NCBI GenBank assembly: GCA_019638285.1
Contig: JAHBUB010000009.1
Span: 1 to 64,000 of the forward strand
DNA length: 64,000 bases
DNA from: Cyclobacteriaceae bacterium
GTDB lineage: Bacteria; Bacteroidota; Bacteroidia; Cytophagales; Cyclobacteriaceae
Reading direction: 5' to 3'
This document shows positions 36,625-45,071 of this stretch, piece after piece (the first letter of the stretch is position 1; every line of letters starts with the position of its first letter). Made by a program: the position numbers and the translations under genes. The notes under the pieces are model-generated. The model did no database searches and was not told the origin of the DNA. It saw only the letters and a program-made list of their open reading frames with translations.

Positions 36625-36891
36625 ATGACTAAAGCAGAACTTATTACCAAAATTGCAGAAGATGCAGAAATTACGAAAGTAGCAGCTACTGCCGCACTTA
36701 ATTCTTTTATTGAAGGAGTTACAAAAGCTTTGAAGAGTGGAGACAAATTAACGTTGGTTGGTTTTGGCACATTCTCTGTAAGCAAAAGAGCAGCAAGGAA
36801 AGGTCGCAACCCTTTCACTGGAGAGGAAATAAAAATCAAAGCAAAAAAAGTTGCAAAGTTCAAGGCAAGCAAAGACCTTCTGGCCAAATAG
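36625..36891 (+). CDS. hup: HU-family DNA-binding protein
   Basis: 88 aa, the standard HU length. Start helix TKAELITKIAEDAEITK, GDKLTLVGFGTFSVSKRAAR leads into the DNA-binding arm RKGRNPFTGEEIKIKAKKVA, ending KFKASKDLL. The proline of RNPFTG that intercalates into DNA is present. It is an abundant nucleoid protein, consistent with a consensus promoter and a strong terminator. It forms one unit of its own, though it lies next to a SET methyltransferase. Confidence 0.96.
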   Translation: MTKAELITKIAEDAEITKVAATAALNSFIEGVTKALKSGDKLTLVGFGTFSVSKRAARKGRNPFTGEEIKIKAKKVAKFKASKDLLAK

Positions 36892-36905
36892 TTAAAAGTA
36901 TACAT

Positions 36906-36937
36906 AAAAAAAACCCCGGACTTTCGGGGTTTTTTTA
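36906..36937. terminator. Bidirectional rho-independent terminator
   Basis: Eight A, then CCCCG, a 6-nt loop GACTTT, CGGGG and seven T. The A and T runs on both sides let it serve both HU (+) and the convergent OmpA gene (-) that ends at 36965. Confidence 0.93.
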
Positions 36938-36964
36938 TACCCAAAATATCATTCTTGCTAGGCA

Positions 36965-38275
36965 TTACTCCTCAAGTATCTCAACATCCACCCGAACATT
37001 TTTCTTGGCATTTACGCTGTTCTTGTCGTAAATCATTCTCCCTCCTCCCCAAGCTTTAATCTCAATACGATCCGCTGCTACACCCTGAGACACTAACCAA
37101 TACTTAATTACCTCTGCCCGCTGTTTTGATAATTCTTTGGCAGACCCCGTTCCATCTTTTACATCATTGGCAAGAGAGAAAAAAGACTTACTGGGTCCCA
37201 TAGTAATTATCCTCCCTCTGGCATTTCCATTGGTATGACCATGCAACTTGATTCTGTAATTGGGGTTCTCATTCATCATGGTCAACAGACTATTGAGTTG
37301 GTATTTTGATTCAGGAAGCATAATTGCAGCATCATTATAAAAAAAAACATTGTAAAGCGTGTGGATGTCACCCTTGTGATAACGTGACATACCAAACTTG
37401 ATAACATAATGATTATCGGACCATTCTATAAAATGATTTGTACTGTCATCTGGAATCCGATTATAATAGATCTCATGCTGAATCGGTCTGTACCCAAATA
37501 CATTGGCGATTAAAGAAATCTTACCAGACTTACTCTTAGGGTCTGGAAGGTTTATATTCTCATTCCCCTTTACTTTATCAACAAGCCTCGCCCTATCGAC
37601 ATCTATCACTTCTACTTCGCCTTCTATTTGATGGTTGTTAGTTGAATTGTAGAGACTCAAATATACGGAGGCCGCTGCCACTGATTTTGGCGTTGCCGTT
37701 ACAGCTTCTTCCAAAGTAGGTGCATTTTCTTTAGAGGCTAACTCCTCAATAATCTGTTCCTTCTCAATTTCATTAATTATAGGCTTACTTTCTACATTAG
37801 ATACATTTTCATCTATTTCAGCTTCTGCCTTCTTTTCAATCTCATCTGGAATTATAACGGTCTTTTCTTTTGATGCAATAACAACTGACTGCTCCTTCTC
37901 AGACTCTGCCTTAGTAAGTAAATTGATATTAGTATCTAGGTCATCTTTCATTACCCGCACCCAAGCTTGTTCAAACCCAGTCTTTTTACGAGCAGTAAGC
38001 ATTTCTTTAATTGATTCGTCAAAATCCTTATAATAGTCCAAGTAGACATACAAATACTTGCGCCTTATATCTGCACCATATTGGGCATCAATGCCTTCTT
38101 TATCGATGCTATTGATATAGCTCTCTGCATAGGCTTCCTGACCCAACCGATAGACGGCCACTACCACATAGTAACCAGGAGTCAAGGAGGGGGTCGAAGA
38201 CTGGGCCCTGCTCTCTATACAGAAGAATTGGGATAGGAATAGTAGGGTAAAAATTCCTCTGGCGTATAGATGCAT
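36965..38275 (-). CDS. SPOR-like plus OmpA outer-membrane protein
   Basis: 436 aa with signal peptide (ending SRAQS). Residues 30-115 resemble a SPOR domain: GYYVVVAVYRLGQEAYAESY, YLYVYLDYYKDF, then TGFEQAWVRVM. SPOR domains bind denuded septal glycan. Residues 115-195 are an acidic, low-complexity linker; 200-290 a beta domain; 300-436 an OmpA domain with LHGHTNGNARGRI, LSKQRAEVIKYWLVSQGV and NVRVDVEIL. The combination suggests a peptidoglycan-binding protein of the cell envelope, possibly linked to division or to type IX secretion proteins of similar layout. Confidence 0.8.
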   Translation of the reverse strand: MHLYARGIFTLLFLSQFFCIESRAQSSTPSLTPGYYVVVAVYRLGQEAYAESYINSIDKEGIDAQYGADIRRKYLYVYLDYYKDFDESIKEMLTARKKTGFEQAWVRVMKDDLDTNINLLTKAESEKEQSVVIASKEKTVIIPDEIEKKAEAEIDENVSNVESKPIINEIEKEQIIEELASKENAPTLEEAVTATPKSVAAASVYLSLYNSTNNHQIEGEVEVIDVDRARLVDKVKGNENINLPDPKSKSGKISLIANVFGYRPIQHEIYYNRIPDDSTNHFIEWSDNHYVIKFGMSRYHKGDIHTLYNVFFYNDAAIMLPESKYQLNSLLTMMNENPNYRIKLHGHTNGNARGRIITMGPSKSFFSLANDVKDGTGSAKELSKQRAEVIKYWLVSQGVAADRIEIKAWGGGRMIYDKNSVNAKKNVRVDVEILEE

Positions 38276-38358
38276 GATAGATCCTTTTTAGTTAATCTAA
38301 ATTTGAGGCAAAAGTCGCACTTTTTCAAGGTTTTTAATGATAAATGAGACCCCTACAG

Positions 38359-39330
38359 TTACACATGTAGGATTCTGAACATCTCTCGTAAAAAACCAGC
38401 TCCATAGCCTATTAATTGGACTATCGCGGCAGGCCCAGCAAGCAAGGCTACTCTCATGGATTCTGTTTTCCTATAAGCAAAAACCGATAAAATAAGGATA
38501 TAAATAAAATAGAGTATTCCTATAAATGCACTAATTCGTCTATCCAAGGGTAAAAAAACGACCATTGAGACCAAGCCTATTATAAAAAAGGCAGGAAGCC
38601 AGTGGGTTGTTTTTACGGCTCCCGGATGGACCCTATTGACCAATACTCTTCCTCGGCCAAAATTGAATACCTGCCAAAAAAATTGTTTGAAGTTGGTGCG
38701 TCTTTTATGATAAACAAAGGCATCATTAATATATCCAACCCTAAAACCTAATTTTTTCATCCGCAAACTAAACTCAATGTCTTCCGCAAATCGATCGAAT
38801 TTAAATCCACCAGTATTTAAAAACACCTCTTTGCTAATACCCATATTGAAACTGCGTGGTTGAAATGCGCCCACCCTTTTGTCTCCGCCACGAATACCTC
38901 CCGTAGTGAAAACTGAAGACATGGTGAACGCCATCGCCTGCTGTACTGGTGTGAAATCCTTATGGCCTTTGTCAGGACCACCCCAGGCATCTAATGGAGT
39001 GTGGCGGAGAGAATCATCTATGGCCGTAAAGTAATTGGGTGGAAGAATACAATCAGAATCGAACATCACAAAATAACTCCCTTTTGCTTGCGCAAAGCCA
39101 AAATTACGGCTTGGGCCGGGACCAGTGTTTGGTTTAAAGAAATACCGAATACGGAGAAGTGAAGTATATTCTTCGTAAACTTCCACGCATGTATTGATAG
39201 AGCCATCCTCTACAATCAATACCTCAAAATTAGTAAAAGTCTGATGGGTGAGGCTTTCCAAGAGTTCCCGAACTTCCTCAGGTCTGTTGTAAACCGGGAT
39301 AATTATTGAATATTTTGGGTCGGCACTCAT
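38359..39330 (-). CDS. Family 2 glycosyltransferase
   Basis: 323 aa from ATG 39330; a TTG at 39339 would add 3 residues. The GT-A fold has YSIIIPVYNRPEEVRELL at the start, VEDGS, FVMFDSDCILPPNYF with the DxD-like metal site, and AEDIEFSLRMKKLGFRVGY (ED motif, acceptor side). Two C-terminal hydrophobic segments (THWLPAFFIIGLVSMVVFLP, IYFIYILILSVFA) anchor it. It probably adds a sugar to a lipid carrier or polysaccharide. A TACTTTTG box lies 6 bp upstream of the start. Confidence 0.88.
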   Translation of the reverse strand: MSADPKYSIIIPVYNRPEEVRELLESLTHQTFTNFEVLIVEDGSINTCVEVYEEYTSLLRIRYFFKPNTGPGPSRNFGFAQAKGSYFVMFDSDCILPPNYFTAIDDSLRHTPLDAWGGPDKGHKDFTPVQQAMAFTMSSVFTTGGIRGGDKRVGAFQPRSFNMGISKEVFLNTGGFKFDRFAEDIEFSLRMKKLGFRVGYINDAFVYHKRRTNFKQFFWQVFNFGRGRVLVNRVHPGAVKTTHWLPAFFIIGLVSMVVFLPLDRRISAFIGILYFIYILILSVFAYRKTESMRVALLAGPAAIVQLIGYGAGFLREMFRILHV

Positions 39331-39336
39331 GCAATA

Positions 39337-39344
39337 CAAAAGTA
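39337..39344 (-). promoter_or_regulatory. TACTTTTG, candidate -7 box for the glycosyltransferase, leaderless
   Basis: Matches TAnnTTTG and ends 6 bp before the ATG at 39330, so the mRNA would be leaderless or nearly so. No TTTG is seen at the expected -33 distance. Confidence 0.35.
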
Positions 39345-39432
39345 ATCAAATGATTACATTCGTCTCTCCCATGAAAAATTTAACTTCAGCTAGTGTTGTA
39401 AACACCATAAGTAATCCAATTAATATTCCACA

Positions 39433-39945
39433 ATGATAAAGCGAGGATTTCAAATATTTCTACTCTCTCTATTTTGTTCTTCTTTGTTCGGGCAGGTAGC
39501 CGACTACAGTAAAGATGTAAAAACAAAAGAATCGATTGTGAGTGCCCTTTATGAAGTTATCTCTGGAACGCCTGAGCAAAAAAGAGATTGGGAGCGCTTT
39601 CAAAATTTATTTTTACCCCAATCAAAACTAATCCCAACTGGAAAAAACATGCAAGGTGAATTCACCATCAGGTCCATCTCTCCAGATGAATACGTTCAAA
39701 TGTTTGCCAATAATATTAAAAGTGGCTTCTTTGAAAAGGAGTTACATTGCGAAGTAGAAGAGTACGGAACAATAGCCCATATTTTCAGCACTTATGAAAC
39801 ACGTGAAAGTATAAATGGACCAGTCCGTAACAGAGGTATTAACAGCATTCAATTGTACAATAACGGAAATCGTTATTATATCGTTAATATCATTTGGTGT
39901 GCCGAAAGCATGGGTTTCGCCCTACCATCAAAGTATCTCAAATAA
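39433..39945 (+). CDS. Secreted NTF2-like protein
   Basis: 170 aa with signal peptide (MIKRGFQIFLLSLFCSSLFG). The mature part looks like a nuclear-transport-factor-2 / SnoaL-like cone: SIVSALYEVISGTPEQKRDW, ERFQNLFLPQSKLI, AHIFSTYETRE, RGINSIQLYNNGNRYYIVNI. No catalytic set can be assigned. It ends 12 bp before the M20 peptidase and is probably co-transcribed with it. I treat the function as unknown. Confidence 0.75.
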   Translation: MIKRGFQIFLLSLFCSSLFGQVADYSKDVKTKESIVSALYEVISGTPEQKRDWERFQNLFLPQSKLIPTGKNMQGEFTIRSISPDEYVQMFANNIKSGFFEKELHCEVEEYGTIAHIFSTYETRESINGPVRNRGINSIQLYNNGNRYYIVNIIWCAESMGFALPSKYLK

Positions 39946-39957
39946 CAAAATACTTAT

Positions 39958-41484
39958 ATGAAATTATCAATCAGAATAAAATCATTCCTCACTCTAGCGA
40001 TTATATGTAGTGCTCTTACAAGCATCGCTCAAAAGAAAAAGAATCAAGATGATCTTATTCAAAAACATGCGATCGAATCATTTAAAGACCTGTACGCGCT
40101 CCTGAGTATTCCCAATGATGCGCACCACCCAAAAGACATCGAAAAAAATATCCAGTGGTGTGAAGATGCCTTTGCAAAAAGAGGGTTTGTAACTACTCGT
40201 TTAGAGACCGCTACAGTTCCTTTACTTCTGGCAGAACGCAAAGCAAAAAAAGCTACTAAAACAGTGCTTGTGTATTTACAAATAGATGGACAACCGGTAG
40301 ACACTAGCAAATGGTTTCAGGAGAGCCCCTGGAGGCCGACATTAAAAGAAAAGAATACAAGCGGTGATTGGAAAGCGATCAACTACGAACGCTTATACGA
40401 GAACTATAATCCTGATTGGAGAATTTTTGCAAGATCTGCCTCCGATGCAAAAGGGCCGGCAGTGGCATTCCTCGCCTCTCTGGATGCCATGATTGAGACA
40501 AAAGCTGAACCCAATTACAACATCAAGGTTATCATGGATTTTGAGGAAGAGTTAGGCTCTCCGAGACTTCCAGCAGCTGTTACCAAGTATAAAAAGGAAC
40601 TGGCATCGGATATGTTCATCATTTTTGATGGTCCCAGACACGTGAGCAACGCGCCCACACTAAGTTTTGGGGCACGAGGAATATGTGAAATAACCATTAC
40701 CACCTATGGCCCTCGCCAACCTGTGCACAGTGGAAATTATGGAAATTACACTCCTAACCCTGCCATGCGACTTTCACAGTTGCTCGCTTCTATGAAAGAC
40801 GAAGAGGGGAGAGTAATTATCCCTGGGTATTATGATGGAACAACCCTTACCAATGATGAAAAGGAAACCCTAAAACTGGTGCCAGATAGTGAAGAGGAGA
40901 TCAACAAATTCTTAGGAATTGCGGAGGCTGATAAAATCGGAGAAAATTTTCAGGAGTCATTGCAATATCCGACCCTGAACATCCGAGGGTTAGACGCATT
41001 GTACGTGGGGGAAAACGCCAGAACCCTTATACCCGCTCAAGCCACAGCAGAAATTGACATCAGATTAGTGCCTACCAGCGACCCTGAAAGACTGATTGAA
41101 CTTGTGAAAAAACATATCGAAAGTAAAGGATATCATTTAACTAAAGGAGAACCCACTGAGGAAGAGAGAATGAAATACCCGCGCATTGCCTTCTTCAATT
41201 CCAGCATTTCTTATCTGGCATTTCAAACCCCTTTTGATTCTGAAGTAGGCTTGTGGTTAAGCCGCGCAATGACCAAGGCATTTGGCAAGGAGCCCATCAA
41301 AATCAGGACTGCTGGTGGATCCATTCCTATCTCACCATTTGTGATCACCTTGGGCATTCCTGCCGTTGCTGTTCCTACGGTGAATGCAGACAACAATCAA
41401 CATGCGCCCAACGAAAACATTCGCGTGGGCAATTATATGGAGGCGGTAAAAGCTTTCTATTATATTCTTACTGAAAAATTATAG
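39958..41484 (+). CDS. M20 dipeptidase-like exported hydrolase with altered first metal ligand
   Basis: 508 aa with a signal peptide ending SIAQ. The M20 fold and carnosinase-like layout are clear: D163 (ASDAKGPAVAF), E196-E197 (DFEEELGSP), D224 (IIFDGPRH), lid domain from about 240, and a late His in NNQHAPNENI. But the first zinc-ligand block, usually (G)HYDVQP, reads YLQIDGQPVD, with Q108 in place of His and D110 kept. The site may bind one metal or have changed chemistry. The NTF2-like gene precedes it by 12 bp. Similar variants may exist in related bacteria; I cannot check. Confidence 0.85.
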   Translation: MKLSIRIKSFLTLAIICSALTSIAQKKKNQDDLIQKHAIESFKDLYALLSIPNDAHHPKDIEKNIQWCEDAFAKRGFVTTRLETATVPLLLAERKAKKATKTVLVYLQIDGQPVDTSKWFQESPWRPTLKEKNTSGDWKAINYERLYENYNPDWRIFARSASDAKGPAVAFLASLDAMIETKAEPNYNIKVIMDFEEELGSPRLPAAVTKYKKELASDMFIIFDGPRHVSNAPTLSFGARGICEITITTYGPRQPVHSGNYGNYTPNPAMRLSQLLASMKDEEGRVIIPGYYDGTTLTNDEKETLKLVPDSEEEINKFLGIAEADKIGENFQESLQYPTLNIRGLDALYVGENARTLIPAQATAEIDIRLVPTSDPERLIELVKKHIESKGYHLTKGEPTEEERMKYPRIAFFNSSISYLAFQTPFDSEVGLWLSRAMTKAFGKEPIKIRTAGGSIPISPFVITLGIPAVAVPTVNADNNQHAPNENIRVGNYMEAVKAFYYILTEKL

Positions 41485-41490
41485 GTTGAT

Positions 41491-42582
41491 TTAATCAACC
41501 CACTCTGCAACGAACAAATTCGTGTCTCGCGTTCCTCCATTATTTCTATTGGAGCTGAACACGAGGTATTTTCCATCTGGAGAAAACATTGGGAATGCAT
41601 CGAAAGTATCATCGTGCGTGATGCGCTCCAGGCCTGAGCCATCAATGTTGATCGTGTAAAGGTTAAATGGGAATCCTCTTTTTGTTTCATAATTTGAAGC
41701 AAAAATTACTTTCTCGCCAGATGGGTGGAAGAACGGAGCCCAGTTAGCTTGTCCCAGGTGAGTCAGTTGACGTAAATCACTTCCATCTGCATTACAAATG
41801 TACAATTCCATGTTGGTCGGCATCACCAATCCTTCCGCAAGTAAGTCTTTATATATTTTTACATCTTCTGGTGTCTTTGGACGTGAAGACCTAAAAATTA
41901 ATTTGCTGCCATCAGGAGAAAAGAATGCACCTCCGTCATAGCCCAATTCATTGGTTATCTGTTTTACATCGGTACCATCGATATTCATAGTGAATAATTC
42001 AAGATCTCCAGTGCGCAAAGAAGTAAACACAATTTTATCACCTTTAGGAGATACCGTGGCTTCGGCATCATAGCCAGGCTCATCGGTAAGTTGCTTCAGA
42101 ATGTTACCATTTAAATCTGTTACAAAAACATCAAAGTCAGGGTAGATTGGCCATACGTACTTACCATCCTCTCTATGTGCTGGTACAGGTGGGCATGCTT
42201 TATTGCCCAAATGAGTAGAGGCATAAACGATTGTAGTATCACCAGGCATAAAGAAGGAACACGTTGTTCTTCCTAATCCTGTGCTCACCATTTTAGGTAC
42301 GGTATTCGCCAGATCATCAGTAAATGGGTTCGTATAAAAAATCTGATCACATTTAGTCCCAAATTTTTCACTGGTAGCCTGAAACGTAAGCATTGTATTA
42401 TCAGAATTCCAATAGGCCTCTGCATTATCGCCACCAAAGGTTATTTGTTTGATGTTTTTCAGATGCTTTTCATCATCGTATCGAAGTGTATCGCCAGCAA
42501 CTGTTTGCTCATTATTTTGGTTTTCAGACTTCTGGCCGCAGGCAGCTAAAATGATAACGAGAAATAGATAATAAAACTTCAT
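41491..42582 (-). CDS. TolB-like beta-propeller (PD40 repeat) lipoprotein
   Basis: 363 aa. The signal MKFYYLFLVIILAAC marks a lipoprotein. Repeats of the form SPkGDKIVFTSLRTGDLELF then TMNIDGTDVKQIT recur four to five times from about residue 45 (SPDGSKLIFRSSRP, HPSGEKVIFASNYE, SPDGKYLVFSSNRN), the TolB/PD40 propeller pattern. Such proteins often act as binding scaffolds in the periplasm. It is convergent with the M20 gene and divergent from M28. Confidence 0.87.
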   Translation of the reverse strand: MKFYYLFLVIILAACGQKSENQNNEQTVAGDTLRYDDEKHLKNIKQITFGGDNAEAYWNSDNTMLTFQATSEKFGTKCDQIFYTNPFTDDLANTVPKMVSTGLGRTTCSFFMPGDTTIVYASTHLGNKACPPVPAHREDGKYVWPIYPDFDVFVTDLNGNILKQLTDEPGYDAEATVSPKGDKIVFTSLRTGDLELFTMNIDGTDVKQITNELGYDGGAFFSPDGSKLIFRSSRPKTPEDVKIYKDLLAEGLVMPTNMELYICNADGSDLRQLTHLGQANWAPFFHPSGEKVIFASNYETKRGFPFNLYTINIDGSGLERITHDDTFDAFPMFSPDGKYLVFSSNRNNGGTRDTNLFVAEWVD

Positions 42583-42596
42583 GAGGTTCGTGCTAA

Positions 42597-43910
42597 ATGG
42601 TAAATTCGTGCTTTAATATTCAAGTCGCAAATTTAACAAGTAAAGCATTGAAACACTCACCATTTACCATCCTAAGAATACTTTTATCAGTTTTTTTGAT
42701 CTTAATTCTGGTTTCATGTAGTAAGCAAAAGAAAAGCATTCCTGAATTGGGTATTTCTTTAAAGGATGACGTTACTTTTTTAGCAAGTGATGAATTAGAG
42801 GGAAGGGAAATTGGAACCGATGGAGAAAAAAAAGCCGCAGCATACATTGTCAATCGTTTCAAAGCAATTGGTTTAACGCCAGCCGGCACTGACAATTATC
42901 TTCAAAAGTTTGAAGTTACACCCGCTCAAAATCCACACGAGCAAGCCAAAATTGGTGCAGGTAGAGATTCACTAAGCATTATAGGCACAAACGTAATCGG
43001 GATGATTGATAACCCTGGAGATGAAATTATCATCATAGGAGCACACTATGATCACTTGGGATACGGAGGCGTAAATTCCTTATATCGCGGAGATTCATTG
43101 GTGCACAACGGTGCTGACGACAATGCCAGTGGCGTGGCTGTGATGATTCAACTGGCAGAGTTGCTAAAGGATGAAAAGTTGCAAAAAGATATTTTGTTCA
43201 TGGCCTTTTCAGGCGAAGAGGAAGGGTTATGGGGATCTAATTATTTCAATAAAAACCCTACCATTGACTTGAGTAAGGTAAGCGCAATGATCAACATGGA
43301 CATGGTGGGTAGACTGGACGAGAAAAAAGCACTGGCTATTCATGGCACGGGCACCTCTCCGTCCTGGGATGCTATGGTAAACAAGGCAAACTTGGATTCA
43401 ATTCCTCTTCTTTTAAGACCATCAGGAGTTGGCCCCTCTGACCATACCTCATTTTACCTTCAGGATATTCCAGTGTTACACTTTTTCACAGGTCAGCATG
43501 AAGATTACCACAGGCCTTCTGATGATTCAGAAAAATTGAATTATGAGGGAATGGCCAAGATAGCACTCATGATAGATAGAATTGTAGATGAATTAAATAC
43601 AGCAGACAAACTTACTTTTACCAAAACCAAAGATGAATCCAGTGACACACCACGGTTTACCGTTACGCTTGGTGTCGTTCCCGATTACCTATATGGCGGA
43701 AAAGGTATGCGTATTGACGGTATAACTGACGATAAGCCAGCCTCAGTTGCCGGATTGCAAAAAGGTGACATCGTTGTTCAACTTGGAGATTTTACAGTAG
43801 ATGGCATGAACGAATACATGGAGGCCTTGTCCAAATTCAAAAAAGGCGCTGAGACCACAGTAATAGTGAAGCGAGGTGATAAAGAGCTTACGTTTCCGAT
43901 TAAATTTTGA
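42597..43910 (+). CDS. M28 aminopeptidase with C-terminal PDZ domain, lipoprotein
   Basis: 437 aa from ATG 42597; a downstream TTG near 42648 would place the membrane segment nearer the N-terminus. Lipobox LILVSC at about 40. The M28 zinc ligands are visible: GAHYDHLG (His), HNGADDNASG (Asp), FSGEEEGLWGSNYF (Glu pair), NMDMVGRLD (Asp) and HEDYHRPSDD (His). Residues 345-437 are a PDZ domain (GVVPDYLYGGKGMRIDGITD, ASVAGLQKGDIVVQLGD). It is an intact metallo-aminopeptidase acting at the envelope. Confidence 0.92.
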   Translation: MVNSCFNIQVANLTSKALKHSPFTILRILLSVFLILILVSCSKQKKSIPELGISLKDDVTFLASDELEGREIGTDGEKKAAAYIVNRFKAIGLTPAGTDNYLQKFEVTPAQNPHEQAKIGAGRDSLSIIGTNVIGMIDNPGDEIIIIGAHYDHLGYGGVNSLYRGDSLVHNGADDNASGVAVMIQLAELLKDEKLQKDILFMAFSGEEEGLWGSNYFNKNPTIDLSKVSAMINMDMVGRLDEKKALAIHGTGTSPSWDAMVNKANLDSIPLLLRPSGVGPSDHTSFYLQDIPVLHFFTGQHEDYHRPSDDSEKLNYEGMAKIALMIDRIVDELNTADKLTFTKTKDESSDTPRFTVTLGVVPDYLYGGKGMRIDGITDDKPASVAGLQKGDIVVQLGDFTVDGMNEYMEALSKFKKGAETTVIVKRGDKELTFPIKF

Positions 43911-43964
43911 CGTAAGTCCCTCCAACATTTTCTTATCCCGAAGAAGGTATTAATTTGCCAACTG

Positions 43965-45071
43965 ATGGATAATTTTGTTGTATCGGCTAGAAAGTATCGA
44001 CCCCTGGGCTTTGATGAGGTGGTGGGCCAAGAGCATATTACCACCACACTTAAAAATGCAATAGATAGTAATAAACTCGCTCAAGCCCTTCTTTTTTGTG
44101 GACCAAGAGGAATTGGTAAAACTACCTGTGCCCGTATTGTAGCACGCATGATCAACGGGTTTGAAGAAAAAGCAGAGGCAAACTCCCTCAATATTTTTGA
44201 ATTAGATGCAGCTTCAAACAATTCAGTTGAAGACATCCGGAATCTAATTGATCAGGTACGATATCCCCCTCAATTTGGAAAATACAAAGTCTATATCATA
44301 GACGAGGTGCACATGCTGTCCAATTCAGCATTTAATGCTTTTTTGAAAACATTAGAAGAACCACCGTCTTACGCCATTTTTATTCTGGCAACGACAGAAA
44401 AGCATAAAGTGATCCCTACGATTCTCTCCAGGTGTCAGATATTTGATTTTAACAGAATACAAGTATCAGATATTAGCAGACAACTAAAAAAGATTGCTGA
44501 TCGTGAAAAAATTGCTGTAGAGGAAGAAGCTCTCCATCTTATCGCTCAAAAAGCAGATGGCGCCTTGCGAGACGCACTCTCGATTTTCGACCTGATGGTG
44601 ACCTTTTCTTCGGGAAAAGAAGTGACGTTTAAAGATGTACTAAGTAACCTCCATATCCTCGACTACGATTACTATTTTCAGGTAGTAGACTGCCTATTGG
44701 CGGAAAATATGAGTCAACCGTTATTACTATTGGATGAAATATTACGCAAGGGATTTGACGGTCATAATTTTATAGTTGGTTTTAGTGAACATATAAGAAA
44801 CCTATTGGTTTCGCAGGATGCCAGAACCATTGACCTGATGGAGGTCCCTGAAGCTACCAAGAAAAAATATCTAGAACAGTCAGGATCAGCATCCCCCTCC
44901 CTGTTATTATCATGGCTCAGCATTGCCAATCAATGTGATCTTAACTACAAGAGCAGCAAAAACCAACGTCTTCTCGTAGAGTTAGCACTCATGAAGATGG
45001 CGTATGTGAATGCTGTGGTAAAGCCCAGCTCAGCCCTCGTGGAAGAGGGAGTAAAAAAAAAAGTGAAGTAA
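43965..45071 (+). CDS. dnaX: DNA polymerase III gamma subunit; zero-frame product of dnaX
   Basis: 368 aa. Clamp-loader AAA+ ATPase: RKYRPLGFDEVVGQEHI at the N-terminus, Walker A GPRGIGKTT (about 46-54), LDAASNNSVEDIRNLIDQV, Walker B VYIIDEVHML, sensor-1 FILATTEKHKVIPTILSRCQ and GALRDALSIFDL. The four-Cys zinc module usually found between Walker A and LDAASNN is absent (residues 61-76 carry no Cys). The zero frame ends with GVKKKVK and TAA at 45069-45071, just after a run of ten A. That makes this the short gamma form. The downstream frame supplies the tau tail by a -1 shift. Confidence 0.92.
   Translation: MDNFVVSARKYRPLGFDEVVGQEHITTTLKNAIDSNKLAQALLFCGPRGIGKTTCARIVARMINGFEEKAEANSLNIFELDAASNNSVEDIRNLIDQVRYPPQFGKYKVYIIDEVHMLSNSAFNAFLKTLEEPPSYAIFILATTEKHKVIPTILSRCQIFDFNRIQVSDISRQLKKIADREKIAVEEEALHLIAQKADGALRDALSIFDLMVTFSSGKEVTFKDVLSNLHILDYDYYFQVVDCLLAENMSQPLLLLDEILRKGFDGHNFIVGFSEHIRNLLVSQDARTIDLMEVPEATKKKYLEQSGSASPSLLLSWLSIANQCDLNYKSSKNQRLLVELALMKMAYVNAVVKPSSALVEEGVKKKVK
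45046..45062 (+). promoter_or_regulatory. dnaX A10 slippery site for -1 frameshift or transcript slippage
   Basis: Zero-frame codons GTA AAA AAA AAA GTG AAG TAA contain ten A at 45053-45062. A -1 slip re-reads A45062 and enters the frame AGT GAA GTA, open to 45664. AGGGAG (45046-45051) lies directly upstream; in E. coli dnaX a similar element stimulates -1 shifting, but there the spacing is about 10 nt, here shorter. A weak dyad TAACT...AGTTA follows the site. Such long A runs also allow RNA-polymerase slippage, as in Thermus dnaX. Confidence 0.75.
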
